Assembly: GCF_042683245.1 (NCBI RefSeq)
Contig: NZ_JBHUJB010000040.1
Coordinates: 12,702-76,701 of the forward strand
DNA: 64,000 nt
Origin: Rubritalea tangerina
GTDB taxonomy: Bacteria; Verrucomicrobiota; Verrucomicrobiia; Verrucomicrobiales; Akkermansiaceae
Reading direction: 5' to 3'
In this document: positions 27,098 to 35,971 of the stretch, piece by piece
Numbering within the stretch: position 1 is the stretch's first letter
Layout of the letters: every line of letters begins with the position of its first letter
Made by a program: the position numbers and the translations under genes
The notes under the pieces: generated by a model
The model's input: only the letters and a program-made list of their open reading frames with translations
What the model was told of the DNA's origin: nothing
Database searches by the model: none

Positions 27098-27346
27098 ATG
27101 TCCACCAGCCTCAGCTACCCACGAACAAAGCTAATCGTCTCTCCCTATGACTATTCTACCCTTGGCTGCCAGCTAGTAGGACCAGAATCTTCCACCCTCC
27201 TCCATCATGTACTCATGTTGAAGCATCTCAAAAATGATGTCCTAGAGTTGTTAGAAATAATCCACGTCCATCCCGCCCTGAACGAACTCTTCCTCACAGC
27301 CGCAGTGGAAGCTATCCATGAAGTGAAGGCTTTCAATAAGCCATAG
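27098..27346 (+). CDS. Hypothetical 82-residue protein
   Basis: An open frame in the gap before the sterol-desaturase operon. It has no signal peptide, membrane segment or known motif; the second half (HHVLMLKHLKNDVLELLEII) could be helical. No Shine-Dalgarno sequence is visible. It may be a real small gene or chance coding in a spacer that begins with a CTAATACC block similar to the edge of the interspersed repeat. Confidence 0.3.
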   Translation: MSTSLSYPRTKLIVSPYDYSTLGCQLVGPESSTLLHHVLMLKHLKNDVLELLEIIHVHPALNELFLTAAVEAIHEVKAFNKP

Positions 27347-27440
27347 TTTGATCCACTACAACGTCAGTTCATGACCTATATAACACCCCATCGTTTAACA
27401 CTCTTAAAATCAGACAATTGACTTCTAAAGAGAAGAATTT

Positions 27441-27869
27441 ATGAGATGGAGCATGAATTATTACGTTAAGCGTACTCTTCAAATTCTGGCAATTCTGTCT
27501 TCCGTAGTCATTGCTGGTATCTATATATACATCCAAACTCTACCCCCACCCCCACGCTGGACCACTGAAGTCGGCAAAGCTGAAATTCTGCAAGAAGCTC
27601 TAGACAACGGAATGGCTACAGAGGCAACCACCTCAGCGGGCGAGAAAGTATACTTCATCGGCAGCACTAAATACATGGCACCGCATTCCTTCGAAGAGCT
27701 CCACTTCTCACATATGGAAGGGATGAATAAACACGCTAAACCTGGAACAGGCACCACCTATATCCCAAACAAAAAAGAATTTCCTGACTTAACGATCACA
27801 ATCATTCCTCCATCTGAGGCAACGAGCAAAGATACTGGAAAAGAAAATCAAACCGCAACAGAGCAATGA
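27441..27869 (+). CDS. Membrane-anchored hypothetical protein
   Basis: 142 residues with one N-terminal membrane segment (TLQILAILSSVVIAGIYIYIQTL) and a soluble part of about 105 residues outside, ending in a polar tail. No known domain. AGAGAAGAA just upstream of the ATG is a reasonable ribosome binding site. The stop overlaps the start of the sterol-desaturase family gene (ATGA), so the two are translationally coupled and probably act together at the membrane. Confidence 0.65.
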   Translation: MRWSMNYYVKRTLQILAILSSVVIAGIYIYIQTLPPPPRWTTEVGKAEILQEALDNGMATEATTSAGEKVYFIGSTKYMAPHSFEELHFSHMEGMNKHAKPGTGTTYIPNKKEFPDLTITIIPPSEATSKDTGKENQTATEQ

Positions 27870-28636
27870 GCATTCCGGGCCTACTACTCTCAGCAGCCAT
27901 TTCGTTTTTTATACTCTTCTGCATATTCAGGCCCTTAGAATTGGCTTTTCCAGCAAAGAGAGATCAAAAATTCTTTCGTCCAGATTGGTATACCGACCTC
28001 TGCTTTTTTCTCGGCCAGTACTTGCTATGGGCAGGCATCGTTACATGGCTACTATCCAAGTTGACCAGTGTAACGAGTATGGAATGGCTTGCACCTATGC
28101 AAAATGTGATCGCCTCTCAGCCATGGTGGCTTCAAGCGGTAGAGGTGCTATTCATCAGCGATCTCTTAATATATTGGGGGCACAGAATGCAGCATAAGAT
28201 CCCCTTACTTTGGAAATTTCACAGTATTCACCACAGCGCTAAACACATGGACTGGTTGGCGGCACACCGTGAACACCCTTTGGATACAATCTACACCATG
28301 GGCATTGTGAATCTACCAGCCCTCCTACTCGGTTTTCCCCTTGAGACTATTGCTGCACTAATCAGCTTTAGAGGAATCTGGGCAATATACATTCACTCTA
28401 ACGTGCGCCTCCCTCTTGGCCCTATCAAATGGATAATAGGCTCTCCAGAACTACACCACTGGCATCACGACAAAGATAAATTTGCGGGTAACTATGCCAA
28501 TGTCTCACCCCTAATGGATATTATTTTTGGAACCTATTCATGCCCACCTCATGAACCTGACTCATTCGGCATTCATGAACCTATTAAGCAAAACTATTTG
28601 AGCCAACTCGCCCACCCTTTCCGCCGAACTAAATAG
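27866..28636 (+). CDS. Sterol desaturase/fatty acid hydroxylase family protein
   Basis: A 256-residue integral membrane protein whose histidine clusters give the di-iron site of the superfamily: H-R-M-Q-H in YWGHRMQHK, H-S-I-H-H in KFHSIHHSAKHMDW, H-R-E-H, and L-H-H-W-H-H near residue 195. Several hydrophobic segments flank these motifs. Members oxidise sterols, carotenoids, fatty acids or alkylglycerols; a carotenoid or lipid substrate is possible here, but the sequence does not decide. Coupled to the preceding membrane-anchored gene and followed closely by the photolyase. Confidence 0.85.
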   Translation: MSIPGLLLSAAISFFILFCIFRPLELAFPAKRDQKFFRPDWYTDLCFFLGQYLLWAGIVTWLLSKLTSVTSMEWLAPMQNVIASQPWWLQAVEVLFISDLLIYWGHRMQHKIPLLWKFHSIHHSAKHMDWLAAHREHPLDTIYTMGIVNLPALLLGFPLETIAALISFRGIWAIYIHSNVRLPLGPIKWIIGSPELHHWHHDKDKFAGNYANVSPLMDIIFGTYSCPPHEPDSFGIHEPIKQNYLSQLAHPFRRTK

Positions 28637-28683
28637 AGTACTTAGGTCAGTTGCGTTTATCTTATCATAGCGGATACTATGAA

Positions 28684-29814
28684 ATGGCGCCCAACCAACA
28701 CTGCAGTTATGCCGACCTAGTTGATCGCATCGATCACATCGATCCCAAAAAATACGCTGCAACACGCAATTTTCTCGATGGCCATGTCACTTGGCTCAGC
28801 CCCTTCATCACCCACGGCATCCTCAATACCAAACAACTCGGCCACGCCCTGATCTCAAAATACGGTGCCCAGCATTCCTACAAATTTCTTTCCGAACTCG
28901 GCTGGCGCGAGTTCTACCACCGCACTTGGCAAGCACAAGGCAACAATATCCATAGCGACATCAAACGGCCACAAGAGAATGTCATTCGCTCCGAGATCCC
29001 CACTGTCTTTCTCAATGCTAAAACGGGCATCAATGCCGTCGATACATCTATCACCACTCTCCTTGAAACCGGCACAATCCACAACCACGCTCGCATGTGG
29101 CTCGCCTCACTCATCGCCAACATCTGTCAGACCCAGTGGCAAGAGCCAGCCGCCTGGATGTACTACCACTTACTTGATGGCGACCTCGCCAGCAACTCCC
29201 TCTCCTGGCAATGGATCGCGGGAACCTTCAGCCACCGCAAATACATCGCCAACCAAGAAAACATCAACCGTTACAGCCACACCTCCCAACAAAACACACC
29301 CATCGACCTCGACTACTCCCAACTCTCAGAACGCACCACACCCAACCATTGGGCTGAAAGATACAATTGGCGCAACGCACACCCAACAACACAACTCCCC
29401 ACCACCACACTCCGCCAACCTATCAAATCCAATGAAACCGTGGCTCTCCATTCTATATGGAACCTCTCCCAAGATTTTGCCAAGTGCCATACCGACCGAC
29501 ACATCCTCGTACTCGAACCCTCACACTTTGAGAGATTCCCTATCTCACAAAAACGCATCAACTTCATCCTCCATTGGGCTAAACAAATTCCCAATATCGA
29601 GATCCTCTCAGATGAAATCACCCAACTCCCCGGAGACCTCACCAACGCCCACCTGATCCATCAAGAACACCCAGCCTGCCTCCATTGGCCAGGCCAAAAA
29701 CGTGAACGCGAGTGGCTCTTTCCTGAGACAACCCGTGCCTACGCCAGCTTCAGTTCCTTTTGGAAACACGCCCAACAAGAAGTCGGACTCAAAAAACACA
29801 AAACTCACCAATAG
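28684..29814 (+). CDS. Photolyase/cryptochrome FAD-binding-domain protein lacking the usual N-terminal domain
   Basis: About 376 residues. The first 230 carry the helical FAD-binding domain of DNA photolyases: RNFLDGHVTWLSPFITHGIL, FLSELGWREFYHRTW, HNHARMWLASLI, MYYHLLDGDLASNSLSWQWIAGT and HRKYIANQENI. The N-terminal alpha/beta antenna domain of ordinary photolyases is missing. Instead a C-terminal region of about 140 residues (HILVLEPSHFERFPISQKRINFIL, PACLHWPGQKRERE) looks alpha/beta. Related FAD-domain proteins occur in other marine bacteria and may repair UV damage or sense light. I prefer the ATG at 28684; an upstream in-frame ATG at 28651 is possible. A DUF2256 gene follows after two bases. 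Confidence 0.78.
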   Translation: MAPNQHCSYADLVDRIDHIDPKKYAATRNFLDGHVTWLSPFITHGILNTKQLGHALISKYGAQHSYKFLSELGWREFYHRTWQAQGNNIHSDIKRPQENVIRSEIPTVFLNAKTGINAVDTSITTLLETGTIHNHARMWLASLIANICQTQWQEPAAWMYYHLLDGDLASNSLSWQWIAGTFSHRKYIANQENINRYSHTSQQNTPIDLDYSQLSERTTPNHWAERYNWRNAHPTTQLPTTTLRQPIKSNETVALHSIWNLSQDFAKCHTDRHILVLEPSHFERFPISQKRINFILHWAKQIPNIEILSDEITQLPGDLTNAHLIHQEHPACLHWPGQKREREWLFPETTRAYASFSSFWKHAQQEVGLKKHKTHQ

Positions 29815-29816
29815 CA

Positions 29817-29990
29817 ATGCCCCCCACGAAGCTCAAAAATCAAACCAAAACCTGCCCAGTATGCCACCGCCCATTCCACAACCGCAAAAAGTGGCAAAGC
29901 CGTGGGATCTGGAACGCCATCATCTATTGCTCAGACAAATGCCGTAAGAATCGTAAGCCGGCTTCACATAGAAAAGGCGACTTCTCATAG
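29817..29990 (+). CDS. DUF2256 zinc-ribbon-like small protein
   Basis: A 57-residue protein starting MPPTKLKNQTKTCPVCHRPF. It has two cysteine pairs, C-P-V-C and C-S-D-K-C, with the KKWQSRGIWNAIIYCSDKCR pattern of DUF2256. Such proteins are often next to photolyase or cryptochrome genes, as here, where it starts two bases after the photolyase stop. A metal-binding accessory role is likely, but the function is unknown. I chose this ATG because the longer frame runs inside the photolyase gene. The stop codon lies in a hairpin that serves as terminator for the convergent dehydrogenase gene. Confidence 0.85.
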   Translation: MPPTKLKNQTKTCPVCHRPFHNRKKWQSRGIWNAIIYCSDKCRKNRKPASHRKGDFS

Positions 29991-29999
29991 AAGTCGCCC
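29975..29999 (-). terminator. Terminator after the alcohol dehydrogenase gene
   Basis: GGCGACTTCT pairs with AGAAGTCGCC around a CAT loop; on the minus strand TTTTC follows. It overlaps the end of the DUF2256 gene on the other strand. Confidence 0.8.
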
Positions 30000-30028
30000 A
30001 GCCTAACAAACGATCTTAGTCGCTTAAA

Positions 30029-31189
30029 TTAGTACGCCTCGTCGAGAATTTTCTCAACGATATCAAGGGTGAGATCACCACTCTCAGATAGCGCCGTCAT
30101 GCCATGGCTCTCTAACTGTTTGATGATATCTCTAAGGTCTTCTCTAGGAATCGCGTAATCACTGATCTTCGTCGCAACACCTAGACTGTGAAAGAAGGCT
30201 TCCGTTTTTGCTATCGCTGCTTCTATCCTTTCGTCTTTAGAGCCCTCAGTAAGCTTCCACACTCTCTCCGCATATTGGAGCAACTTCTCCTCTTTCTTAT
30301 CCTTCCTCTGTCTCAACAAGGAAGGAAGCACGACAGCCAAGGTCCGACCATGGTCGATGCCAAACTTGTCAGTGAGCTCGTGCCCAATCATGTGTGTACT
30401 CCAATCTTGAGGCACTCCTGATCCAATCAGGCCATTCAATGCCATGGTGGCACACCACATAAAGTTTGCGCGCGAATCATAATCCTCAGGCTTCTCAATA
30501 CAGGTCTCCCCAATTTCAACCAAGGTCTGCATGATTCCCTCGGCCGCACGATCCTGGAATCGAGCATCCACCGGGAACGTCATATATTGCTCCACCACAT
30601 GAATAAAGGTGTCAACAATACCATTGGCAACCTGAGTCTTCGGCAAAGTATAGGTCAAGCTTGGATCCAGAATAGAAAACTTCGGATAGAACAAAGGTGA
30701 ATACACCCCATATTTCCCAGTATCATCACTGATGACCGAAAACGCGTTCATCTCAGAACCCGTAGCTGGCAAGGTCAGCACAGTCCCAAAGGGCAGCGCC
30801 TCGGACACCGGCGCTGGATTAAATCCATTCTTTATCAGTGAAGCGTAGTCATCACCATCGTACTTGGCCGCAATCGCTATCAACTTCGTTGCATCAATTA
30901 CTGACCCACCACCTACCGCCAAAATAAAGTCAATCTCCTTGGCTTTGATCATCTCAACCGCCTTCACACAGGTCGCCAATTGGGGGTTAGGCTCAATCCC
31001 TCCAAACTCATGGACCTCATAGCCACTCAGAGCATCCCTTACCTTATCTAAAGTCCCATACTTCTTTATGCTCCCACCACCATAGGTGATGAGCACCTTC
31101 GCATTCTCTGGTACTAAGCTTGCTAGCTCACCAACGCGATCCTTCCCAAAGACGATATGGGTCGGGTTACAAAAATTAAAATCTAACAT
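30029..31189 (-). CDS. yqhD: Iron-containing alcohol dehydrogenase (YqhD/BDH type)
   Basis: The 386-residue protein begins MLDFNFCNPTHIVFGKD, typical of the YqhD/butanol dehydrogenase branch. The nucleotide-binding motifs TYGGGSIKK and AVGGGSVIDATK are present, as are the metal-binding residues in VDTFIHVVEQY and MIGHELTDKFGIDHGRTLA. The branch is NADPH-dependent and reduces many aldehydes to alcohols, including lipid-peroxidation products, which fits the nearby KatG. The gene has AGAAGATAA upstream of the ATG. Flanked by terminators on both sides, it is monocistronic. Confidence 0.93.
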   Translation of the reverse strand: MLDFNFCNPTHIVFGKDRVGELASLVPENAKVLITYGGGSIKKYGTLDKVRDALSGYEVHEFGGIEPNPQLATCVKAVEMIKAKEIDFILAVGGGSVIDATKLIAIAAKYDGDDYASLIKNGFNPAPVSEALPFGTVLTLPATGSEMNAFSVISDDTGKYGVYSPLFYPKFSILDPSLTYTLPKTQVANGIVDTFIHVVEQYMTFPVDARFQDRAAEGIMQTLVEIGETCIEKPEDYDSRANFMWCATMALNGLIGSGVPQDWSTHMIGHELTDKFGIDHGRTLAVVLPSLLRQRKDKKEEKLLQYAERVWKLTEGSKDERIEAAIAKTEAFFHSLGVATKISDYAIPREDLRDIIKQLESHGMTALSESGDLTLDIVEKILDEAY

Positions 31190-31286
31190 AATTATCTTCT
31201 AGTCTGATTGCCGAGTTCATTTCTGTGCCACTCTGAAGCCCAAAGTGGCACTCAGCTCATATTAATAACACCAATTCTTACTTTCT

Positions 31287-31325
31287 CAAAAAATGGGGCA
31301 AATTTTTCCAATAGGCATACCCCAT
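31287..31325 (-). terminator. Terminator after katG
   Basis: On the minus strand ATGGGG pairs with CCCCAT across a long loop, followed by TTTTTTG. It starts a few bases past the katG stop. The loop is long, so the strength is uncertain. Confidence 0.6.
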
Positions 31326-31331
31326 GACGAA

Positions 31332-33545
31332 CTATCGCATATCAAAACGGTCCAGCTCCATCACCTTCGTCCATGCCGCCGCAAAGTCATCCACAAACTT
31401 TTGCTTGGAATCCTCAGTCGCATAAACCTCAGCCACAGCACGCAATTCAGAATTGGAACCAAAAACCAAATCGACACGCGATGCCGTCCATTTGACCTCT
31501 CCACTCATCCTATCAAGCCCTTCAAACAACAACTTGTCATCATCCAGCGCTTTCCACTCAGTTGCCATATCCAGCAGGTTCACAAAGAAATCATTGCTCA
31601 ACACCTGGGGTCTTTCCGTGAACACTCCCATGTGAGTCTGACCGTAGTTTGTTTCCAGCACACGCATCCCCCCGACCAACACAGTCAGTTCAGGTGGAGT
31701 CAGGGTGAGTAGCTGAGCCCTATCAATCAACATCTCCTCCGGTGACACTGCAAACTTTGCTCGTTGGTAGTTCCTAAAACCATCAGCAACCGGCTCTAAC
31801 ACTGCAAACGAGTCGACGTCAGTTTGCTCCTGACTCGCATCCGTCCGCCCCGGAGAAAAGGGAAGTTCAACCGAAAATCCTCCATCCGCAGCAGCCTTTT
31901 CCACCCCAGCATTTCCGGCTATCACAATCAAGTCCGCCAATGACACCTTCTTACCTCCAGACTGAGATGCGTTGAATGCCTCACGCACCGCTTCCAACTT
32001 CCCAATGACCTCCGCTAACAGCTCCGGCTGGTTCACCGTCCAATCCTTTTGCGGAGCTAACCGTAATCGTGCCCCGTTCGCCCCGCCACGCATGTCAGAC
32101 CCTCGATAAGTCGACGCCGATGCCCATGCCGTACTCACTAATTGAGCCACAGATAGTCCAGAACTCAGCACTTCCTCCTTGAGTTGCGCGACTTCTTCCG
32201 CCCCCACTAATGGGTGATCGACTTCGGGAACCGGGTCCTGCCAAATCAATGCTTCCTCCGGCACCTCCGGCCCTAAATAGCGACTCCTTGGCCCCATATC
32301 TCGGTGAGTCAATTTAAACCACGCACGAGCAAAGGCATCAGCAAAAGCGTCAGGGTCTTGGTGGAATCTACGTGAAATTTTTTCATATTCTGGATCAAAG
32401 CGCAGCGATAAATCCGTCGTCAACATAGTAGGTGCATGCCGCTTGTTGGGATCGTGCGCATCAGGTATTGTGTCCGCTCCAGCCCCGTCTTTCGGTGTCC
32501 ATTGGTGAGCTCCTGCTGGGCTCTTCGTAAGCTCCCATTCGTAACCAAACAAATTCCAGAAGAAGTTGTTGCTCCACTTGGTCGGTGTGCTCGTCCAAGT
32601 CACCTCAAGCCCGCTCGTGATCGCATCTCCCGCTTTTCCACTACCATGGGCGCTAGCCCAACCCAGCCCTTGCTCTTCAATCCCTGCCGCCTCTGGCTCA
32701 GCTCCCACCAAGCCCGCATCACCCGCACCATGGGTCTTACCAAATGTGTGCCCCCCCGCTATCAATGCCACCGTCTCCTCATCATTCATTGCCATCCGAG
32801 CAAATGTCTCCCGAATATCCTTCGCCGCCGCCACTGGATCCGGATTACCATTGGGGCCCTCTGGATTTACATAGATTAACCCCATCTGCACTGCCGCAAG
32901 CGGGTTCTCTAACTCTTCGTGATCCCCTACATAGCGTTCGTCGTCTAACCAACCAGTTTCATTCCCCCAGTAAATGTCCTTCTCTGGTTCCCAGATGTCA
33001 GGCCGTCCACCAGCAAAACCAAAGGTCTTAAAGCCCATCGATTCTAAGGCCACATTTCCAGTCAGAATCATCAAGTCAGCCCACGAGAGGCTACGCCCAT
33101 ACTTCTGCTTGATCGGCCACAACAAACGCCGCGCCTTGTCCAAATTCACATTGTCTGGCCAACTATTCAATGGAGCAAAACGTTGATTGCCAGTCCCACC
33201 ACCACCACGACCATCACTCACGCGATAGGTCCCAGCACTATGCCATGCCATCCGAATGAAAAGCGGCCCGTAATGTCCAAAATCCGCAGGCCACCATTCC
33301 TGAGAATCCGTCATTAATGCTGTCAAATCCTCCTTCACCGCCGCCAAATCTAACTTCGAAAACGCCTCTGCGTAGTCAAACCCTTCTCCCATTGGGTCCG
33401 ACTTCTTATCGTGCTGTCTCAGCATGTCGACCCTCAGCTGGTTTGGCCACCAGTCCCGATTGCTCGTGCCTCCACCTGCACTCTCCTGGGCCTCATTACG
33501 CTCTGCTTGATTCTGAAAAAATGGACATTTACTGATATCGCTCAT
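31332..33545 (-). CDS. katG: Catalase-peroxidase
   Basis: A full-length 737-residue KatG with two homologous halves. The active-site Arg98, Trp101 and His102 are in FIRMAWHSAGTYR. The proximal heme His is in GGHTFGKTHGAG. The Met-Tyr-Trp adduct partners are in LIYVNPEGPNGNPDP and nearby. It removes hydrogen peroxide by catalase and peroxidase reactions in the cytoplasm and has no signal peptide. Together with SodB it forms the oxidative-stress defence in this window. No OxyR- or PerR-like gene is adjacent. A copy of the interspersed repeat lies upstream at 33665-33868. Confidence 0.97.
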   Translation of the reverse strand: MSDISKCPFFQNQAERNEAQESAGGGTSNRDWWPNQLRVDMLRQHDKKSDPMGEGFDYAEAFSKLDLAAVKEDLTALMTDSQEWWPADFGHYGPLFIRMAWHSAGTYRVSDGRGGGGTGNQRFAPLNSWPDNVNLDKARRLLWPIKQKYGRSLSWADLMILTGNVALESMGFKTFGFAGGRPDIWEPEKDIYWGNETGWLDDERYVGDHEELENPLAAVQMGLIYVNPEGPNGNPDPVAAAKDIRETFARMAMNDEETVALIAGGHTFGKTHGAGDAGLVGAEPEAAGIEEQGLGWASAHGSGKAGDAITSGLEVTWTSTPTKWSNNFFWNLFGYEWELTKSPAGAHQWTPKDGAGADTIPDAHDPNKRHAPTMLTTDLSLRFDPEYEKISRRFHQDPDAFADAFARAWFKLTHRDMGPRSRYLGPEVPEEALIWQDPVPEVDHPLVGAEEVAQLKEEVLSSGLSVAQLVSTAWASASTYRGSDMRGGANGARLRLAPQKDWTVNQPELLAEVIGKLEAVREAFNASQSGGKKVSLADLIVIAGNAGVEKAAADGGFSVELPFSPGRTDASQEQTDVDSFAVLEPVADGFRNYQRAKFAVSPEEMLIDRAQLLTLTPPELTVLVGGMRVLETNYGQTHMGVFTERPQVLSNDFFVNLLDMATEWKALDDDKLLFEGLDRMSGEVKWTASRVDLVFGSNSELRAVAEVYATEDSKQKFVDDFAAAWTKVMELDRFDMR

Positions 33546-33664
33546 TGTGATCTTTCGTTTAGTTAATGCATTCTAACAGAATGAAGAATGCGCAACTAAC
33601 ATACATAGCGCAGCTCACTCACTGACACAAGGTTATAGCTCTGACATGAAAAGAATAAGCATGC

Positions 33665-33868
33665 CTAATACCATTGAGCGAAACGGAATGGACGAATGGT
33701 CGGAATGAGCTTGCAGAATATCAAGGCCCAGTGAAGGCCTCCCGCACACGCGGGACAACTGAATGACAACGATGACATTCTGCAAGATAATCCGATCTAT
33801 CTCTAAAATCGCGAAGCGCAAACTTCACAAGACTTAACCACACTCCATTCGTCTATTCCGAGTCGAGA
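33665..33868. repeat. 204-bp interspersed element, copy 2 (MITE-like)
   Basis: Same element as at 17887-18090. In this copy the termini are near-perfect inverted repeats: CGGAATGGACGAATGG near the left end matches the reverse complement of CCATTCGTCTATTCCG near the right end at 15 of 16 positions. The core GGCCTCCCGCAC and GACAACTGAATGACAAC is shared with copy 1. It sits in the 460-base gap between katG and typA. No transposase is present. I found no convincing target-site duplication. Confidence 0.85.
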
Positions 33869-33948
33869 TGACTCTCTCCCCCTATACCAAACCCGAATAC
33901 AGCCTACCGCACGCCTCGCTCCTCCTGCCGCCCCCATACACTCCCCAC

Positions 33949-33981
33949 AAAAAAAGGGCGGCTCTATCAAAGCCGCCCCTT
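33949..33981 (-). terminator. Rho-independent terminator after typA
   Basis: On the minus strand GGGCGGCT pairs with AGCCGCCC around TTGATAG, and a run of seven T follows. It is 25 bases past the typA stop. Confidence 0.93.
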
Positions 33982-34005
33982 GTCATTGAAATCTCTCGAG
34001 AATGA

Positions 34006-35820
34006 CTACCCTTTAGCTTTGCGCTCCATACGCTTGCGCTCATTTGGGCAAAGAATGCGCTTACGAATACGAATGTGATTCGGTGTCGCCTCCACAAGCT
34101 CATCAGCATTGATGTACTCAATCGCACGCTCCAGATCCATTTTGATCGGTGGTGCCAATGTCGTAGTATTATCCTTACCTGCAGATCGGTGGTTTGTCAG
34201 AGCCTTCTCCTTGATCGGGTTCACTGCGAGGTCAGTGAGACGCGGGTTCTCACCAATCACTTGCCCTTCATAAACTTCTTCACCAGGTGCAATAAAGAGC
34301 TTACCTCGGTCCTCAAGCGGCAGAAGCGAGTACTGCATCGCTGTTCCTGTCGCCATCGAAATCAAAGTACCTGTAGAACGCGTGGTGATCTCACCACAAT
34401 GCGGAGCGTATTCCTTGAAAAGGTGAGACATAATCCCATGACCACTCGTCAGGTTGAGCAACTCAAACTCAAAACCAATCAAACCACGTGTGGAAATCGT
34501 CGCTTCCAAAGTAGATCCATGAGCATTGCTCCCCATATTTTCTACACGAGCCTTGCGGTTCGCCAATGTCTTCATCACCCCACCCAGCGCGTCTTCCGGA
34601 CATTCCACATACAATGTCTCAAAAGGCTCCATCAATTTGTCGTCAATCCGCTTGGTAATCACACTCGGACGCGAAACCAATACCTCGTATCCCTCACGAC
34701 GCATCGTCTCAACCAAAACCGCAATCTGCATCGCACCACGTGCTGCCACATTGAACACACCTGCTTGCTCAGCGTCTGAAACCTCAATCGAGATGTTTGT
34801 CTTCACCTCGCGGTCAAGACGCTCACGAATCGCACGTGAGGTCACATGCTTGCCGTCGCGTCCTCCGTATGGCCCATCATTGATGCTGAACTGCATCGAA
34901 ATAGTCGGTGGATCAATGTTTACGAATGGCAATGGCTCAGCCTCTTCAGAAGCCGCGATCGTCTCGCCAATATCAATGTCTTCAAATCCTGCAATCCCCA
35001 CAATGTTGCCTGCAACACCTTCTGCTGACTCACTATTTGACAGTGATGAATACTCAAACACCTTAGTGATCTTACTGCGCACCTTAGTGCCATCCTTACG
35101 GTGGAGCCATACACTGTCTCCCTTCGCCACCTTGCCTGAAAGCACTTTGCCAAGCGCCACACGCCCAACGTAATTATCCCAGTCAATGTTCGACGCCAAC
35201 ATGCGGAACGGTTCATCTGCATTGGCCTGCGGAGCCGGCACATTGTCCACAATCCCCTGCAACAATGGAGTCATGTCCTTATGCTCATCATTGAGATTAC
35301 CTACAAAGAATCCATTCTTGGCAGATCCATAGAAGAAGGGAGCCTCAAATTGCTCCTCAGTTGCCTCCAACTCTAAGAATAACTCCAACACCATGTCGTG
35401 CACTTCCTCCGGACGTGCAAAATCACGATCCACTTTGTTCACCACCACAATCGGGTGCAACCCTTCCTGCAATGCCTTGCGTAACACGAAACGTGTCTGC
35501 GCCTGTGGCCCTTCATAGGCATCCACAACCAACAAAACACCATCCACCATCTTCATCACACGCTCCACTTCACCACCGAAGTCGGCGTGACCTGGAGTAT
35601 CCACCACGTTGATCGTGTAATCCTCCCACTTCACCGAAGTGTTCTTCGATTTAATGGTGATCCCCTTCTCTTTTTCAAGATCCATGGAGTCCATCGCACG
35701 CTCAACTGTCTCTTGGTGGTCGCCATAGGCTCCACCTGCTTCGAGAAGTTTGTCCACCAGCGTCGTCTTGCCGTGGTCAACGTGCGCAATAATTGCGATG
35801 TTACGAATCTTGTCAGTCAT
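34006..35820 (-). CDS. typA: Ribosome-associated GTPase TypA/BipA
   Basis: 604 residues from the ATG at 35818-35820 (MTDKIRNIAIIAHVDHGKTTLVDKLL). GTPase motifs are G1 AHVDHGKTT, G3 DTPGHADF and G4 NKVDRD; the effector region GITIKSKN is also clear. Elongation-factor-like domains II-V and the TypA C-terminal domain follow. TypA/BipA binds ribosomes under stress and helps 50S assembly at low temperature. The frame is open nine codons further upstream, but the conserved start is as given. No Shine-Dalgarno sequence. It lies 151 bases after ftsA on the same strand. Confidence 0.96.
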   Translation of the reverse strand: MTDKIRNIAIIAHVDHGKTTLVDKLLEAGGAYGDHQETVERAMDSMDLEKEKGITIKSKNTSVKWEDYTINVVDTPGHADFGGEVERVMKMVDGVLLVVDAYEGPQAQTRFVLRKALQEGLHPIVVVNKVDRDFARPEEVHDMVLELFLELEATEEQFEAPFFYGSAKNGFFVGNLNDEHKDMTPLLQGIVDNVPAPQANADEPFRMLASNIDWDNYVGRVALGKVLSGKVAKGDSVWLHRKDGTKVRSKITKVFEYSSLSNSESAEGVAGNIVGIAGFEDIDIGETIAASEEAEPLPFVNIDPPTISMQFSINDGPYGGRDGKHVTSRAIRERLDREVKTNISIEVSDAEQAGVFNVAARGAMQIAVLVETMRREGYEVLVSRPSVITKRIDDKLMEPFETLYVECPEDALGGVMKTLANRKARVENMGSNAHGSTLEATISTRGLIGFEFELLNLTSGHGIMSHLFKEYAPHCGEITTRSTGTLISMATGTAMQYSLLPLEDRGKLFIAPGEEVYEGQVIGENPRLTDLAVNPIKEKALTNHRSAGKDNTTTLAPPIKMDLERAIEYINADELVEATPNHIRIRKRILCPNERKRMERKAKG

Positions 35821-35971
35821 AAGAATGTGAGTTGAAGGGACGGACAATCCCTATAATCCGCTCAATTGCAATGCCAATCTCTCACACCTCACGATTTTGA
35901 CACCTCCTCACACACCGCAACAAGGCCACATCGCCCCACCTTCCCCCTAAGTCATTCAAAGAAATACACTT

